A stretch of DNA of 64,000 nucleotides, taken from assembly GCF_016458275.1 (NCBI RefSeq), contig NZ_JAEMHM010000004.1, positions 62,001 through 126,000 of the forward strand, read 5' to 3'. Under the pieces are notes generated by a model. It had not been told where the DNA came from. It saw only the letters and a program-made list of their open reading frames with translations, and searched no databases. Made by a program: the position numbers and the translations under genes. Shown here one piece after another: positions 33,510 to 41,109 of the stretch (positions within the stretch are counted from its first letter, which is position 1; every line of letters begins with the position of its first letter). Source of the DNA: Geomesophilobacter sediminis (lineage in GTDB: Bacteria; Desulfobacterota; Desulfuromonadia; Geobacterales; Geobacteraceae).

Positions 33510-34535
33510 TCACACTTTGGTGATATCCAATGTCTTTTCTAATAGATTGTTGTGTGCAAGCCAGTACCTTAGTCTATGCATCTTTGGAGTGTAAAGCAAA
33601 ATCGTTCTACCATTATCCCGCAGCAGCCACTGGCTCCTGGCGCTTGAATTATTAGCCTGAGTAGGCGCAGGTGGTATGAAATGGGATTCAACAAGTCCAA
33701 ACATTAGCAGCGAGTCCTTAAAGTCGTCCATGTAGGGCTCTACAAAGAAGTCCTTACTTTCAAAACCAAAGTCAACAATGTACTTAGCTCTAGCAAGATT
33801 AGTAAGATAGTCAACCAGCCAAGAAAAATTATATTCTGAAACATTAACATCAGTTAGCTGAGAAATAACTTGATGACAAGAAATTTTGAAAGAAACTAGT
33901 GATTCTGATTCCCCTGAATTGCTTTTTGTCCGGACATCTAGCACGGTATCTTTGTCAAAGCTGTTCCAAATGTAAGCGAAATCTGCACATTCTCCATCTG
34001 AAAACACTTTTGTTTGCACCTGTTGTATCTTTTGGAGCTCTAATTCTGCTTGCAGTCTTTTTATCTGCTCGTTTTGCACTGCGGATTTCACAGTCCGTTC
34101 CATAAAACTCCGCCAAATCTCTGCAACAACACGCGGCAATAGGTCCCTATAATTTTCGGCACCCCAAACTGGTGCTTGCAAACTTTGTATATCTATCCTC
34201 AACTGGGAACGAACCTTTTCGCTGCTAACATAGGGCAAAAATGCTACTCCACCGTCGTTCAACTTGTGAATAAGGGCGGCGTCCATTTCTTTTCTAACCA
34301 TAGATGAGCTTAGCGAGTTGTCAGTAAAATACAGCATTACGCAATCACATGTTGGAATACCATTTTCAAATATTGATTCAAGCCACGGTTTTCCGTGCCT
34401 GATTTCATCGGAATCAAGCCATGGTTCAATTTGGCATCTTCGTAGATCGTCGGCCAGTTTTTCGATAAAATTAACATCTAGTTTCGAGTGTGACAAAAAT
34501 ACTCTTGGCCTATTCAAAATTTTTGACATTTCCAT
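33510..34535 (-). CDS. TIR-domain protein, probable NAD+-processing defence effector or sensor
   Basis: This is a 341-residue protein. An N-terminal TIR domain (about 9-135) shows RVFLSHSKLDVNFIEKLADDL, PWLDSDEIRHG and CVMLYFTDNSLSSSMVRKEMDAAL, with Glu83 at the position of the catalytic Glu of TIR NADases. A short coiled coil (150-178) and an AT-rich-coded C-terminal domain of about 160 residues with no recognised fold follow. It lies next to a SIR2-like gene on the same strand, the gene pair that defines Thoeris-type anti-phage defence (ThsB TIR, ThsA SIR2). The long C-terminus is unlike a minimal ThsB. Confidence 0.85.
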   Translation of the reverse strand: MEMSKILNRPRVFLSHSKLDVNFIEKLADDLRRCQIEPWLDSDEIRHGKPWLESIFENGIPTCDCVMLYFTDNSLSSSMVRKEMDAALIHKLNDGGVAFLPYVSSEKVRSQLRIDIQSLQAPVWGAENYRDLLPRVVAEIWRSFMERTVKSAVQNEQIKRLQAELELQKIQQVQTKVFSDGECADFAYIWNSFDKDTVLDVRTKSNSGESESLVSFKISCHQVISQLTDVNVSEYNFSWLVDYLTNLARAKYIVDFGFESKDFFVEPYMDDFKDSLLMFGLVESHFIPPAPTQANNSSARSQWLLRDNGRTILLYTPKMHRLRYWLAHNNLLEKTLDITKV

Positions 34536-34614
34536 GTATTATTCCTGAGAGTCTTTTCGGATTTCTTTGGGTCTCTGCCCATTCGCAATGAAAGGTTTTG
34601 GGGGTCGGTTTTCT

Positions 34615-34673
34615 CGCCAACACAAGGCCGACCGCCCCGGCCCCTGAGGGGCCGGTTCAGCCGCGAGTTGGGA
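34615..34673 (-). repeat. attC-like site A, between SIR2-like and TIR genes
   Basis: On the - strand TCCCAAC starts two bases after the SIR2-like stop codon. The element folds through CCGGCCCC-TCA-GGGGCCGG and ends GGTCGGCCTTGTGTTGG. The inner CAAGGCCGACCG (+ strand) recurs almost unchanged in site B. AAC/GTT ends, 55-60 bp length and position match integron attC sites. Confidence 0.6.
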
Positions 34674-34675
34674 CC

Positions 34676-35848
34676 TCACTCTATCCCATGTATGTTGAGG
34701 GCTGCTCCCTCCTCTTTCTTGCACCTTGAAAGCTGATCTGCAACCCACTGGCTTGCTTTTAGCTGACAAACTGCAATCTGTTCATTTCGCGGCATTTTGT
34801 CGTGGTACTGAATATAATAAGATTTTTTATTAATAAACAGTTCTTCCTGAACCCGTCTCGCATCAAGTCCCGGATCAGCCACTACCAACCTACGTCTTCG
34901 GTCGTAAATCAACCAGTTAAGAATGATATGATTAACATGTTCATCGCGGAAACTATATCCGCAGACCTGCAACTCATCGGTTTTTTCAAGACGTGATCTA
35001 AAGGCGAACAATAAGTCAAGATATGGACCTTTGACTGTGAGCTTGTTACCTAAACCAAATATCATACACGGCTCTTCATTCCATGAAATTATTGAGTTTG
35101 GTATAACTCCATCTGGAGATAGTTTCCAATCTCTTGACCCATGCAGTTTTGCTAAGCAAATACGGGAATGTTGTGAAAAAGATACGGTCGGAGAGTCTTT
35201 ATTTAGCCCTCGGTCTACTGGAATGCCAACACGTTTTGCAGCTGTTTCTATAACATCATCATAGTTAAGAGATGCGATCCATAATGGCTTGCGTTGTGCT
35301 TGCAGAATAAACGGCAATAGGTATGATACCTGATCATCCTCTTTGACTTGTGTAAGCTGCAGCACTTGTCGCAAAACAAATGCTGCAGCTTCCATGAATA
35401 CACTGCCAGATGCTCCAGATGCTGCTACCAGTGCCTCCTCCAGCCCTTCACGGACTTTACGTATGTCGTGGAAAACTTCAGACCGATCTCCGGCATGGGA
35501 TATTGCATCTTCTAAAGCTCTGCAAATTGAATCAGATGCGTCACCCAATTTGGGCCGATCCGCAGCAGTTACTGTATGACTCCACGAACCTACGAAGGGT
35601 CCTAGTATGTTGTTGTGTCTTTCGCCTAAAATTTTTAGAATTGCATATAAACTTTCAACGTCGACACCTCCAAATGGCTTCCCTGCGACACTACGATGGA
35701 AATGCAGCCCGCCAACTGCTGTCTCAATAGCTGTACATATTCTCTTATCATTTCTAGCACTTTCGTGTATCAGTTTTGCCATCTGCAAGGTTGCCGGGAT
35801 GCCTGCTTCAATAGAAGCGCCGGCACCAAGCAGGTACGTAGTTTCCAT
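34676..35848 (-). CDS. SIR2-like (NADase-type) protein
   Basis: This is 390 residues from the ATG at 35848 (AAGGAG upstream). It has a SIR2-like Rossmann domain: nucleotide-binding YLLGAGASIEAGIPAT (5-20), the Asn in SLNYDDVIETAA (near 195), the catalytic-type His in LAKLHGSRDW (near 236) and VCGYSFRDEHVNHIIL at the end of the fold. Bacterial SIR2-like proteins of this kind deplete NAD+ to abort phage infection (ThsA, DSR, pAgo-SPARSA partners). No SLOG domain is evident, unlike classical ThsA. It is flanked by attC-like sites and adjoins the TIR gene. Confidence 0.87.
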   Translation of the reverse strand: METTYLLGAGASIEAGIPATLQMAKLIHESARNDKRICTAIETAVGGLHFHRSVAGKPFGGVDVESLYAILKILGERHNNILGPFVGSWSHTVTAADRPKLGDASDSICRALEDAISHAGDRSEVFHDIRKVREGLEEALVAASGASGSVFMEAAAFVLRQVLQLTQVKEDDQVSYLLPFILQAQRKPLWIASLNYDDVIETAAKRVGIPVDRGLNKDSPTVSFSQHSRICLAKLHGSRDWKLSPDGVIPNSIISWNEEPCMIFGLGNKLTVKGPYLDLLFAFRSRLEKTDELQVCGYSFRDEHVNHIILNWLIYDRRRRLVVADPGLDARRVQEELFINKKSYYIQYHDKMPRNEQIAVCQLKASQWVADQLSRCKKEEGAALNIHGIE

Positions 35849-35902
35849 AAAATGCCTACTCCTTTCCGAGGGACTGTGTCTGCCTCTTCCATCCTTCAGC
35901 GA

Positions 35903-35948
35903 CGAACTCAAGGCTGACCGGGTCTGTCCGTGTGCCGGTGAGTTGGGG
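35903..35948 (-). repeat. attC-like site B, between HEPN and SIR2-like genes
   Basis: On the - strand CCCCAACTCACCGG…CCGGTCAGCCTTGAGTTCG forms an imperfect inverted element bounded by AAC and GTT. The + strand AACTCAAGGCTGACCG matches AACACAAGGCCGACCG of site A at 14 of 16 bases although the genes beside them are unrelated. Confidence 0.6.
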
Positions 35949-36015
35949 AAACCTGTTGTCCCCCAGAAACTACCTAGTTTTATGACTGTACATAGGGCTC
36001 AGACATTATTTGCAA

Positions 36016-36921
36016 TCATTCAAATGGAAACTGAGCAGCTATGGCCAAGAAGAATAGAATATTCTCTGTATAACGGGAGTCAAAGTGAATCATGTTGAAG
36101 CGCCTCATGTGCTCGCCAGTGCCGTTAAAGTGAGCCCGCCAAAGGCTAAGAAGCAGCGTTTCTGAGTTGGAAAGGACCGCCTCGTACTCCCCCTGTTTTA
36201 ATGCATAAATATGATCGGCCTCTTCGTCATAATGCCAATAGTCATCAAACGGCATTACTGGCGACTTGAAAAGAAACGTCCACAAGGTCTTATTAGCTTT
36301 AATTTTGGTATAGTCTTTATATTTATCTTTGAGTTTTTCGTTGAATTGACGTTCAAATCTAATCAGCACATCTAGCGACTCTACAAGATACGGTTTATCA
36401 ATCTGCAATTTTCCGCCACGCTTTAGAGCTCTTTTTAATGAACCTGCAGAATCAATGTATATGTCATTGACTATAAGATTATTGTGCAATAACAAGTTTC
36501 GAGTTGCTTTTATTTCCTTTATATTATTACCAAAACCTTCAGCAAACTCAGGCCAGTCAATGCAAAGGTATTCCATTGCCTTTTTGAAAAAATCTTCAAA
36601 AGATTTATATGCTAGCCCATTTATATGAGAATTGACTACAGTATTCAATAGCATAAAATAGTTTTCAAAGAAGGTACCCTTATCAAACTTAAATTCATTG
36701 CTCGGCAATTTCTGTGGGAAGCTTCTTAAAAAATAATTAAGTACGTCTGAGATCATAACTTCCACGGATGAAACAGCTAGAACAAACAAACCGTGATCTA
36801 CTACTTCACTCTTTGAATCGACAATGTGCGCTGAAATCTCCTGCAGCCGAGCCTCAGAAACTGCAATAGGGGCGATCAACTCTTTCAGGATCATCAAATT
36901 TGGATAATCTCCGACTTTCAT
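36016..36921 (-). CDS. HEPN-like protein with RX4H motif
   Basis: This 301-residue, mostly helical protein is coded by AT-rich DNA. The pattern LFVLAVSSVEVMISDVLNYFL (45-65), followed by KEIKATRNLLLHNNL (135-149) with Arg141-x4-His146, is the RX4H signature of HEPN ribonucleases that act in abortive defence and toxin systems. The C-terminal half has no recognised domain. The ATG lies 13 bases after an attC-like GTT core. It heads the four-gene series HEPN, SIR2-like, TIR, UDG-like. The ribosome site (CAGAGGAAAAT) is fair. The family is assigned by motif only. Confidence 0.65.
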   Translation of the reverse strand: MKVGDYPNLMILKELIAPIAVSEARLQEISAHIVDSKSEVVDHGLFVLAVSSVEVMISDVLNYFLRSFPQKLPSNEFKFDKGTFFENYFMLLNTVVNSHINGLAYKSFEDFFKKAMEYLCIDWPEFAEGFGNNIKEIKATRNLLLHNNLIVNDIYIDSAGSLKRALKRGGKLQIDKPYLVESLDVLIRFERQFNEKLKDKYKDYTKIKANKTLWTFLFKSPVMPFDDYWHYDEEADHIYALKQGEYEAVLSNSETLLLSLWRAHFNGTGEHMRRFNMIHFDSRYTENILFFLAIAAQFPFE

Positions 36922-36932
36922 ATTTTCCTCTG

Positions 36933-36960
36933 CACCAACGATGTTATTGAGCGGTTAGGG
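36933..36960 (-). repeat. attC-like site E, before the HEPN gene
   Basis: CCCTAACCGCTCAATAACATCGTTGG (interrupted here after 20 bases as CCCTAACCGC…ATCGTTGG) on the - strand has the canonical CTAAC/GTTGG-type cores but a short, poorly paired centre. It may be a decayed attC or an attI-like half. The HEPN start follows closely. Confidence 0.4.
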
Positions 36961-37020
36961 TATACATCTACTGGTAGATACAAGCATCTACACGTAGATG
37001 CAAGCATATACCGGTAGACG
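36961..37020. repeat. Three 20-bp iterons, each a palindrome
   Basis: CATCTAC-TG-GTAGAT, CATCTAC-AC-GTAGATG and CATATAC-CG-GTAGACG repeat with a 20-bp period, joined by the linker CAAG. Two helical turns between centres place them on one DNA face, as for a cooperatively bound dimeric regulator. They lie upstream of the HEPN gene on its promoter side. Confidence 0.8.
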
Positions 37021-37062
37021 CAGAAGTTGCATATCTGTAGACTTCCGCCGTCGTCCGCAGAT

Positions 37063-37338
37063 TTATACGATACTGATATATGCTTTTACAACGGCGTCCG
37101 TCCCAAGGATGTTGCAGTACCTGACGAACCAAAGGCGCTTCTATGAGTCCCACTTTTCCCCTGCCGCCTTCACCATCGTACGTTTTTTCAGGTCAACAAC
37201 ATCAATCTGAAGATGGACAAGGACGTCCAGCGTAAATCGTGGCTCTTGCGGGTTCCATTCTTTTTCCTCGACGATCAATTCCACCGTTTTCAAGCGCTGC
37301 CACAACATAGCGTCGTACCGAAAACGGACGCACACCAA
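37063..37338 (-). pseudogene. Small conserved hypothetical gene with internal stop
   Basis: On the - strand the frame reads KTVELIVEEKEW, then VKAAGEKWDS, an amber stop, and continues KRLWFVRYCNILGT to a second stop at 37063. Intact relatives read VKAAGGKWxPxxKLWFVRYGNIKGT without interruption, so the amber codon breaks a known short family of unknown function often found in mobile DNA. The start has no clear ribosome site. Confidence 0.6.
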
Positions 37339-37692
37339 GGCTTCGCCGTATTTTTAACCAGGCTCGTTTTTCACTGGAGGCGCAGCATATCACGCAGAGA
37401 TTGTGGGCATCAATGCAAATATGGGGAACTTTAAGGGGGGACGGGGGCCAGGGGGACGGGGGCCAGGTCTTGAAATGTAAGGTTTTGGGTATATTGGAAA
37501 GTGATTTTTCAAGACTTGGCTCTGCGCGCAGGAGGCGTGCCAGCCGAAGCCTTTCGGGAAAAAACAGAAAGCTGGAGGAGTTTGAACGTCCTCCTTAGCT
37601 AAGGAGGACGAATAAGAGACCGGCACCGTTACGGAAGCCAATCCCCTCGGCTTACAATTCGCGTCGCTTGAATGGCCAACCTTAAAATGCAA
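37339..37692. other. Intergenic, short G-rich direct repeat
   Basis: No gene is seen. GGGGGACGGGGGCCA occurs twice in tandem (37436-37450, 37451-37465). A CGTGCCAGCCGAAGCC fragment near 37539 is a stray piece of the terminator-like repeat found at 32033. Confidence 0.5.
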
Positions 37693-37731
37693 AAGGCCCG
37701 GTAGGCAGGGTTACCTGCCCAACCGGGCCTT
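37693..37731 (-). terminator. Terminator hairpin attached to the right att site
   Basis: On the - strand AAGGCCCGGTTGGGCAGG…CCTACCGGGCCTTTT is a strong stem followed by T residues, placed right after a CCA-ending RNA-like 3' end. It is homologous to the hairpin at 27954-27997. Confidence 0.75.
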
Positions 37732-37732
37732 A

Positions 37733-37758
37733 GCGAAGGCTGGTGGACGCGGCGGGAA
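37733..37758 (-). repeat. Right direct repeat of the island (tRNA/tmRNA 3'-end-like)
   Basis: It matches the left repeat at 32368 in 24 of 26 bases. On the - strand CCCGCCGCGTCCACCA ends in CCA and is preceded by GGTTCGAATTC, reminiscent of a T-arm. No complete tRNA or tmRNA can be folded here. Confidence 0.7.
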
Positions 37759-37773
37759 AGAATTCGAACCGCG

Positions 37774-37950
37774 TGTGAGGTTCCTTTCCATGTGCCGCTC
37801 CTAACTGTCAAAGAACCGCCCTTGCATCAGGCCATCGCCGAAAAATCGAAGCATCTTCAGCAGTTGGGCATGAACACAAACAAAATAGCCAAGTCATTAG
37901 GAGTCGATTGGTACACCGTTCGGAAGGCCCTCAACGAGGGCAAGCGTTAA
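37774..37950 (+). pseudogene. C-terminal fragment of a site-specific recombinase
   Basis: The frame ending at 37950 reads PLHQAIAEKSKHLQQLG then MNTNKIAKSLGVDWYTVRKAL, a helix-turn-helix tail like that ending large serine recombinases in Geobacter relatives. There is no start codon and no catalytic domain; the upstream part is replaced by the att-like repeat. It is probably the remnant of the element that used this site. Confidence 0.55.
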
Positions 37951-38226
37951 GGGTAACGCAAGAAGCAAGGTACACCAAAGCTTCAGGGTTGTCAGCTGCT
38001 ATCCCACGCCCGCCAAGAGGAGCCCACATCTCAATACGACCGTGGGCTTCCCTTTATGTCTTTTAGGACAGACGTTGGATTCCTGATTTCGGAATCAAAT
38101 TGCGCCCGGCTCTGTCGTTCCTCCGCCCAGCACCGATTGCCCAGAAATTTTTACTTAGCCCACTTGACCATCTTCAACGAAACCCCACCGAAGAGCCTTT
38201 CCATCCTGTTCATTTTTTTGCTTTGT

Positions 38227-38358
38227 TCATAAATTGTGAACAATAACGATTAGGATAGGGAACGGGTGATACAACAAATAACTGCTGAGGGTAAGGTAAA
38301 AGGTTGCTCCCATCCCAGGCTCACTATCGGCCCAGATCTTGCCACCATGACGTGGGGT
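38227..38358 (-). pseudogene. Fragment of histidine kinase ATPase domain
   Basis: The - strand frame reads RHGGKIWADSEPGMGATFYLTL, the conserved C-terminal end of a HATPase domain, then runs on to a stop at 38227. Upstream, the G-boxes are missing and the frame is scrambled. It is a decayed kinase end. Confidence 0.6.
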
Positions 38359-38633
38359 GAGGTAGGATCGTGAGTGAGATCGGCGAGGGGGATAGGGTAA
38401 AGCTTGCCTTTCAGAAGTAATTGCAATCTTATTTGGGGCCACTATAGCTATAAAGTCATAAAACGTGATGGCAAAATTAATTAGGCTGGAGGGGTCAACT
38501 AACTAATATTATGACTTTTGATATGACTAAAAATCTTATGGTAGTCTTTATTTTTAATATTCCATAATACGTTTCATTAGGAGTCAAATGTGTCAGCCAT
38601 TGTTGATATTGTATCTTTGGAGGCAGAGGAAGC

Positions 38634-38906
38634 ATGTCTTATAAAGTTCAGGTATCCACCTGCATCCTCGTGCTGATGGGTGGTAATCAACGTTCAGGGC
38701 AAACATATATATTGATAATTACTAGTCTCTACGAAGACGATTATTTCGAGTTCTTGGTTGATAGATGCCTTGTCCTTCCCTCTTCAAAAATCCTTGATCG
38801 TATGGAAAGCGATAAATCGTTTGAACATCGGGTGGGTAGTAAATCTAAATTGGTAGAGGAAATATATCTTATGACAGACAATGTTAGTGTTCAATGGAGG
38901 GTATAA
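38634..38906 (+). CDS. Hypothetical protein
   Basis: This 90-residue protein of unknown family is coded in AT-rich DNA. It starts MSYKVQVSTCILVL and has no clear signal peptide, membrane helix or cysteine motif. A ribosome site (GGAGGCAGAGGAAGC) precedes the ATG. The stop lies one base before the ATG of the receiver gene at 38908, so the two are surely cotranscribed if expressed. It may be an accessory or ligand-sensing partner of that receiver. Confidence 0.5.
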   Translation: MSYKVQVSTCILVLMGGNQRSGQTYILIITSLYEDDYFEFLVDRCLVLPSSKILDRMESDKSFEHRVGSKSKLVEEIYLMTDNVSVQWRV

Positions 38907-38907
38907 C

Positions 38908-39321
38908 ATGCATGAAAGACTCAATCTGTTGCTCGTAGAGGAAAATCAGACATGCAGAGAAACGATGCATAAAAAGCTTTGTTCAGAATTCCCAGAAGTA
39001 AATATACAAGCTACTTGCAGTTATGACGAAGCAATAGATTTGCTTAAATCTAAGCATTATGACCTTATATTATGTGATTCGTTTTTGCCTAAAACCAAAA
39101 GAATTCACTTTGTGAACGAAGTATGTGAGATGACTTCTTTTTCTTTTAAAAACCCTCTTATAATTGTCGTCACCGGCGACATAGGAGTGAAAAAAGATTC
39201 ATTTGGCAATATTGCAAAACATATATGCGTGGCTGATGTATTATATAAGCCAATTGACCAAAATGATTTGATACAAAAGGTAAGTGAAGTGGTACGTACA
39301 ATAATGAGAAGCAGGTTGTAG
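38908..39321 (+). CDS. Diverged single-domain response regulator
   Basis: This 137-residue receiver begins MHERLNLLLVEENQTC. The acidic pocket (EEN), the phosphoacceptor Asp in YDLILCDSFLPK (near 56), VVTGD, and LYKPIDQNDL with the conserved Lys are all present. Codon use is far more AT-rich than in the other receivers of the window, pointing to foreign origin. GGAGGGTATAAC precedes the ATG. No kinase is adjacent; the nearest kinase sequence is the 38227 fragment. Confidence 0.8.
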   Translation: MHERLNLLLVEENQTCRETMHKKLCSEFPEVNIQATCSYDEAIDLLKSKHYDLILCDSFLPKTKRIHFVNEVCEMTSFSFKNPLIIVVTGDIGVKKDSFGNIAKHICVADVLYKPIDQNDLIQKVSEVVRTIMRSRL

Positions 39322-39682
39322 TTAGGCCGCCATAAAACACCCCGCTTATTTGGAAAAGGTCATACACCCCACCAGCAATCCCTTCTGAAAACAACACATT
39401 AATGCACTGCAATAAAACTGTAACAAAATGGACAGTAACAAAAAGTTACAGTTAGCGCGTAAGTGTTGGCAATGACAGTGACTCTCGCTCCGAGGAGCGT
39501 TGTGGGTGTAACAAAATGGACACCTCCAGTAAACCCATGGCAAATGAAGCTGCCAGCCTAAGTATCTGGTTAAACATGTATTGTAGGTGTGGCATGGATA
39601 TTGTTTACGCTTCTTTCTTTTGAGGCAAATCTCGCTGGGGCCTTGCACTCAATTCCTCTACTTTCCCTCCAGGAGGTTCCTT
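39322..39682. repeat. Intergenic with duplicated IS-end-like motif
   Basis: TGTAACAAAATGGACA occurs at 39419-39434 and 39507-39522, with a CGCTCC-GA-GGAGCG hairpin between. Repeated tails of this type resemble the multiple terminal repeats of IS21-family elements, but no transposase gene is present. No other gene is seen. Confidence 0.5.
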
Positions 39683-40207
39683 ATGTCGCGCAAAACTTGT
39701 GTAATTGCAGGCTCTTTGATTGTCGTCGCACTTGCATGGTTCGTTGCCTCTCCCTATATCGCCGTTCATCAGATGAAGAAGGCAGTCGAGGCTAAGGATG
39801 CTGTGGCCATATCTGATCGTGTTAATTTCCCCGCGCTCAGAGAAAGCTTAAAGGGTAGCTTCTCTGCAAAGTTTGGGAAGGAGATGGCAAAAGAGAAGGA
39901 TAACCCGTTTGCAGCGTTAGGTGTTGCTCTGGCCGGATCGATGGTGAACTCTCTCGTTGATGCGATGGTAACCCCTGAATCAATTTCAGCCATCATGCAA
40001 GGACAAAAGCCTGCTCAAATCAAAATATCATCCCAAGGCCAAAGGGTAAAAGATGAAGAAAAACCTGATATTTCGATGGGATGGGAAAAGCTGGACAGGT
40101 TCGTGGTTAAGGTAAAGAGTAAGGACCCTCTACAAGAGGAAATCTCGATGGTGTTTGAACGAGGAGGTCTTAGTTGGAAATTGACGGCGATAAGGTTACC
40201 GATATAA
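39683..40207 (+). CDS. DUF2939-family membrane-anchored protein
   Basis: This is about 174 residues from the ATG at 39683 (AGGAGG upstream). An N-terminal hydrophobic helix or uncleaved signal (CVIAGSLIVVALAWFVASPY) is followed by the DUF2939 pattern: YIAVHQMKKAVEAKDAVAISDRVNFPALRESLKGSF. The C-terminal part contains repeated VKVKSKDP-type strands. It is probably periplasmic and anchored in the inner membrane. The function of the family is unknown. Confidence 0.78.
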   Translation: MSRKTCVIAGSLIVVALAWFVASPYIAVHQMKKAVEAKDAVAISDRVNFPALRESLKGSFSAKFGKEMAKEKDNPFAALGVALAGSMVNSLVDAMVTPESISAIMQGQKPAQIKISSQGQRVKDEEKPDISMGWEKLDRFVVKVKSKDPLQEEISMVFERGGLSWKLTAIRLPI

Positions 40208-40368
40208 CAGGTAAAAATCCCATACGTGGCGAAGATGCAAAAGTAAAGAGTAAAGATCATAAGGCAGAGGTCAAACTTTCCTGCCCAAAATGTAGGACCG
40301 TTTCTAGCCCGATCAAGGTATATGCGAGATGCGGCAGAATATTGGGTTGTACATTATATGTTATTTAG
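40174..40368 (+). CDS. Possible small zinc-binding protein
   Basis: This 64-codon frame overlaps the DUF2939 gene end by 34 bases. It ends with SCPKCRTVSSPIKVYARCGRILGC, four Cys that could bind Zn. No ribosome site is visible and the start is arbitrary, so it may be a gene remnant. Confidence 0.3.
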   Translation: MEIDGDKVTDITGKNPIRGEDAKVKSKDHKAEVKLSCPKCRTVSSPIKVYARCGRILGCTLYVI

Positions 40369-40462
40369 GAAGTAAGTGCTCATGTGGTCATTACGGCATT
40401 CGTCTTAAATAGTTAGTTCTTAAATAGGGTTTTAGAATATATTTAAAGGGCGGTAGGAGCAA

Positions 40463-40783
40463 ATGGAGTATAGGGTGATCAGGGGGCTACTTTGTAGCTG
40501 CCTTGTATTTAGTTATGCCAGCAGTATTCATGCTGAATCAATATCGGTTGGAGCTGCGCCAAAAGGGGATTCGAGGAAAGTTGCAAAGAGGATAATTAAA
40601 CGAAATTATCCTCTTTGCAAGGCTGTAAATAAGGCAAAACGTTTGCCTGATGGTTCTATTCTGGCAATTTGTAATGGTATAGATTACCGAGTGGTCACAA
40701 TTTACGACTCTCGTAGAGGCAAAGTGTCGGAACTTGCTCTGAATTGTCCAGAGGCGTCAATAATCGGCCTTAGCTGTTACTGA
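40463..40783 (+). CDS. Small secreted hypothetical protein
   Basis: This 106-residue protein has a signal peptide (VIRGLLCSCLVFSYASSIHA, cleavage near residue 24). The mature domain is about 80 residues and contains RKVAKRIIKRNYPLCKAV, ILAICNGIDYRV and two C-terminal Cys (LNCPEA, GLSCY), probably forming disulphides. GGCGGTAGGAGC precedes the ATG. The family is unknown. It is the first of a run of four small same-strand genes coding mostly secreted proteins. Confidence 0.65.
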   Translation: MEYRVIRGLLCSCLVFSYASSIHAESISVGAAPKGDSRKVAKRIIKRNYPLCKAVNKAKRLPDGSILAICNGIDYRVVTIYDSRRGKVSELALNCPEASIIGLSCY

Positions 40784-40804
40784 TATCGTGGATAAGGAAG
40801 AACG

Positions 40805-41086
40805 ATGAGAGTGATAGCAATAATCGCAGTGATAGTGACGGTATTAATGACTGTTGCTCAGACTACGTTCGCTCATGGTGGTAGAGGGCACTACAGAGGA
40901 GGTGGCGGCCATCGCGGTGGTCGGTCTGGTAGTGGCAATGTAAGCGTTAAAGGCTATACCACCAAAAGCGGTAAACATGTTTCCACGCACCAGAGGGCAC
41001 GTGGAGACAAAACCAAAACCAATAACTGGTCCACGAAAGGGAATGTCAACCCGTATACCGGGAAAAAGGGGACGAAGAATCGGTAG
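40805..41086 (+). CDS. Small secreted Gly/Lys-rich protein
   Basis: This 93-residue protein has a signal peptide (MRVIAIIAVIVTVLM…TTFA), then a Gly/His/Arg-rich stretch (HGGRGHYRGGGGHRGG) and the motif VSVKGYTTKSGKHVSTHQRA…NPYTGKKGTK. That motif is seen in many uncharacterised proteobacterial secreted proteins (VKGYxRKDGTYVxxHxR…NPYTGK). It is basic, so may bind nucleic acid or envelope polymers. GGAAGAACG precedes the ATG. Confidence 0.72.
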   Translation: MRVIAIIAVIVTVLMTVAQTTFAHGGRGHYRGGGGHRGGRSGSGNVSVKGYTTKSGKHVSTHQRARGDKTKTNNWSTKGNVNPYTGKKGTKNR

Positions 41087-41109
41087 CTCTGGGGTGAGGA
41101 GGGTAGGAT

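Noticed and set aside
32368-37758. A complete tmRNA or tRNA gene at either island boundary
   Set aside because: Only 20-30 bases of 3'-end-like sequence are present. Acceptor and D-arm partners cannot be found upstream on the - strand.
39419-39522. Complete IS21-family element
   Set aside because: Only a duplicated end-like motif is present. There are no istA or istB sequences between or beside the copies.
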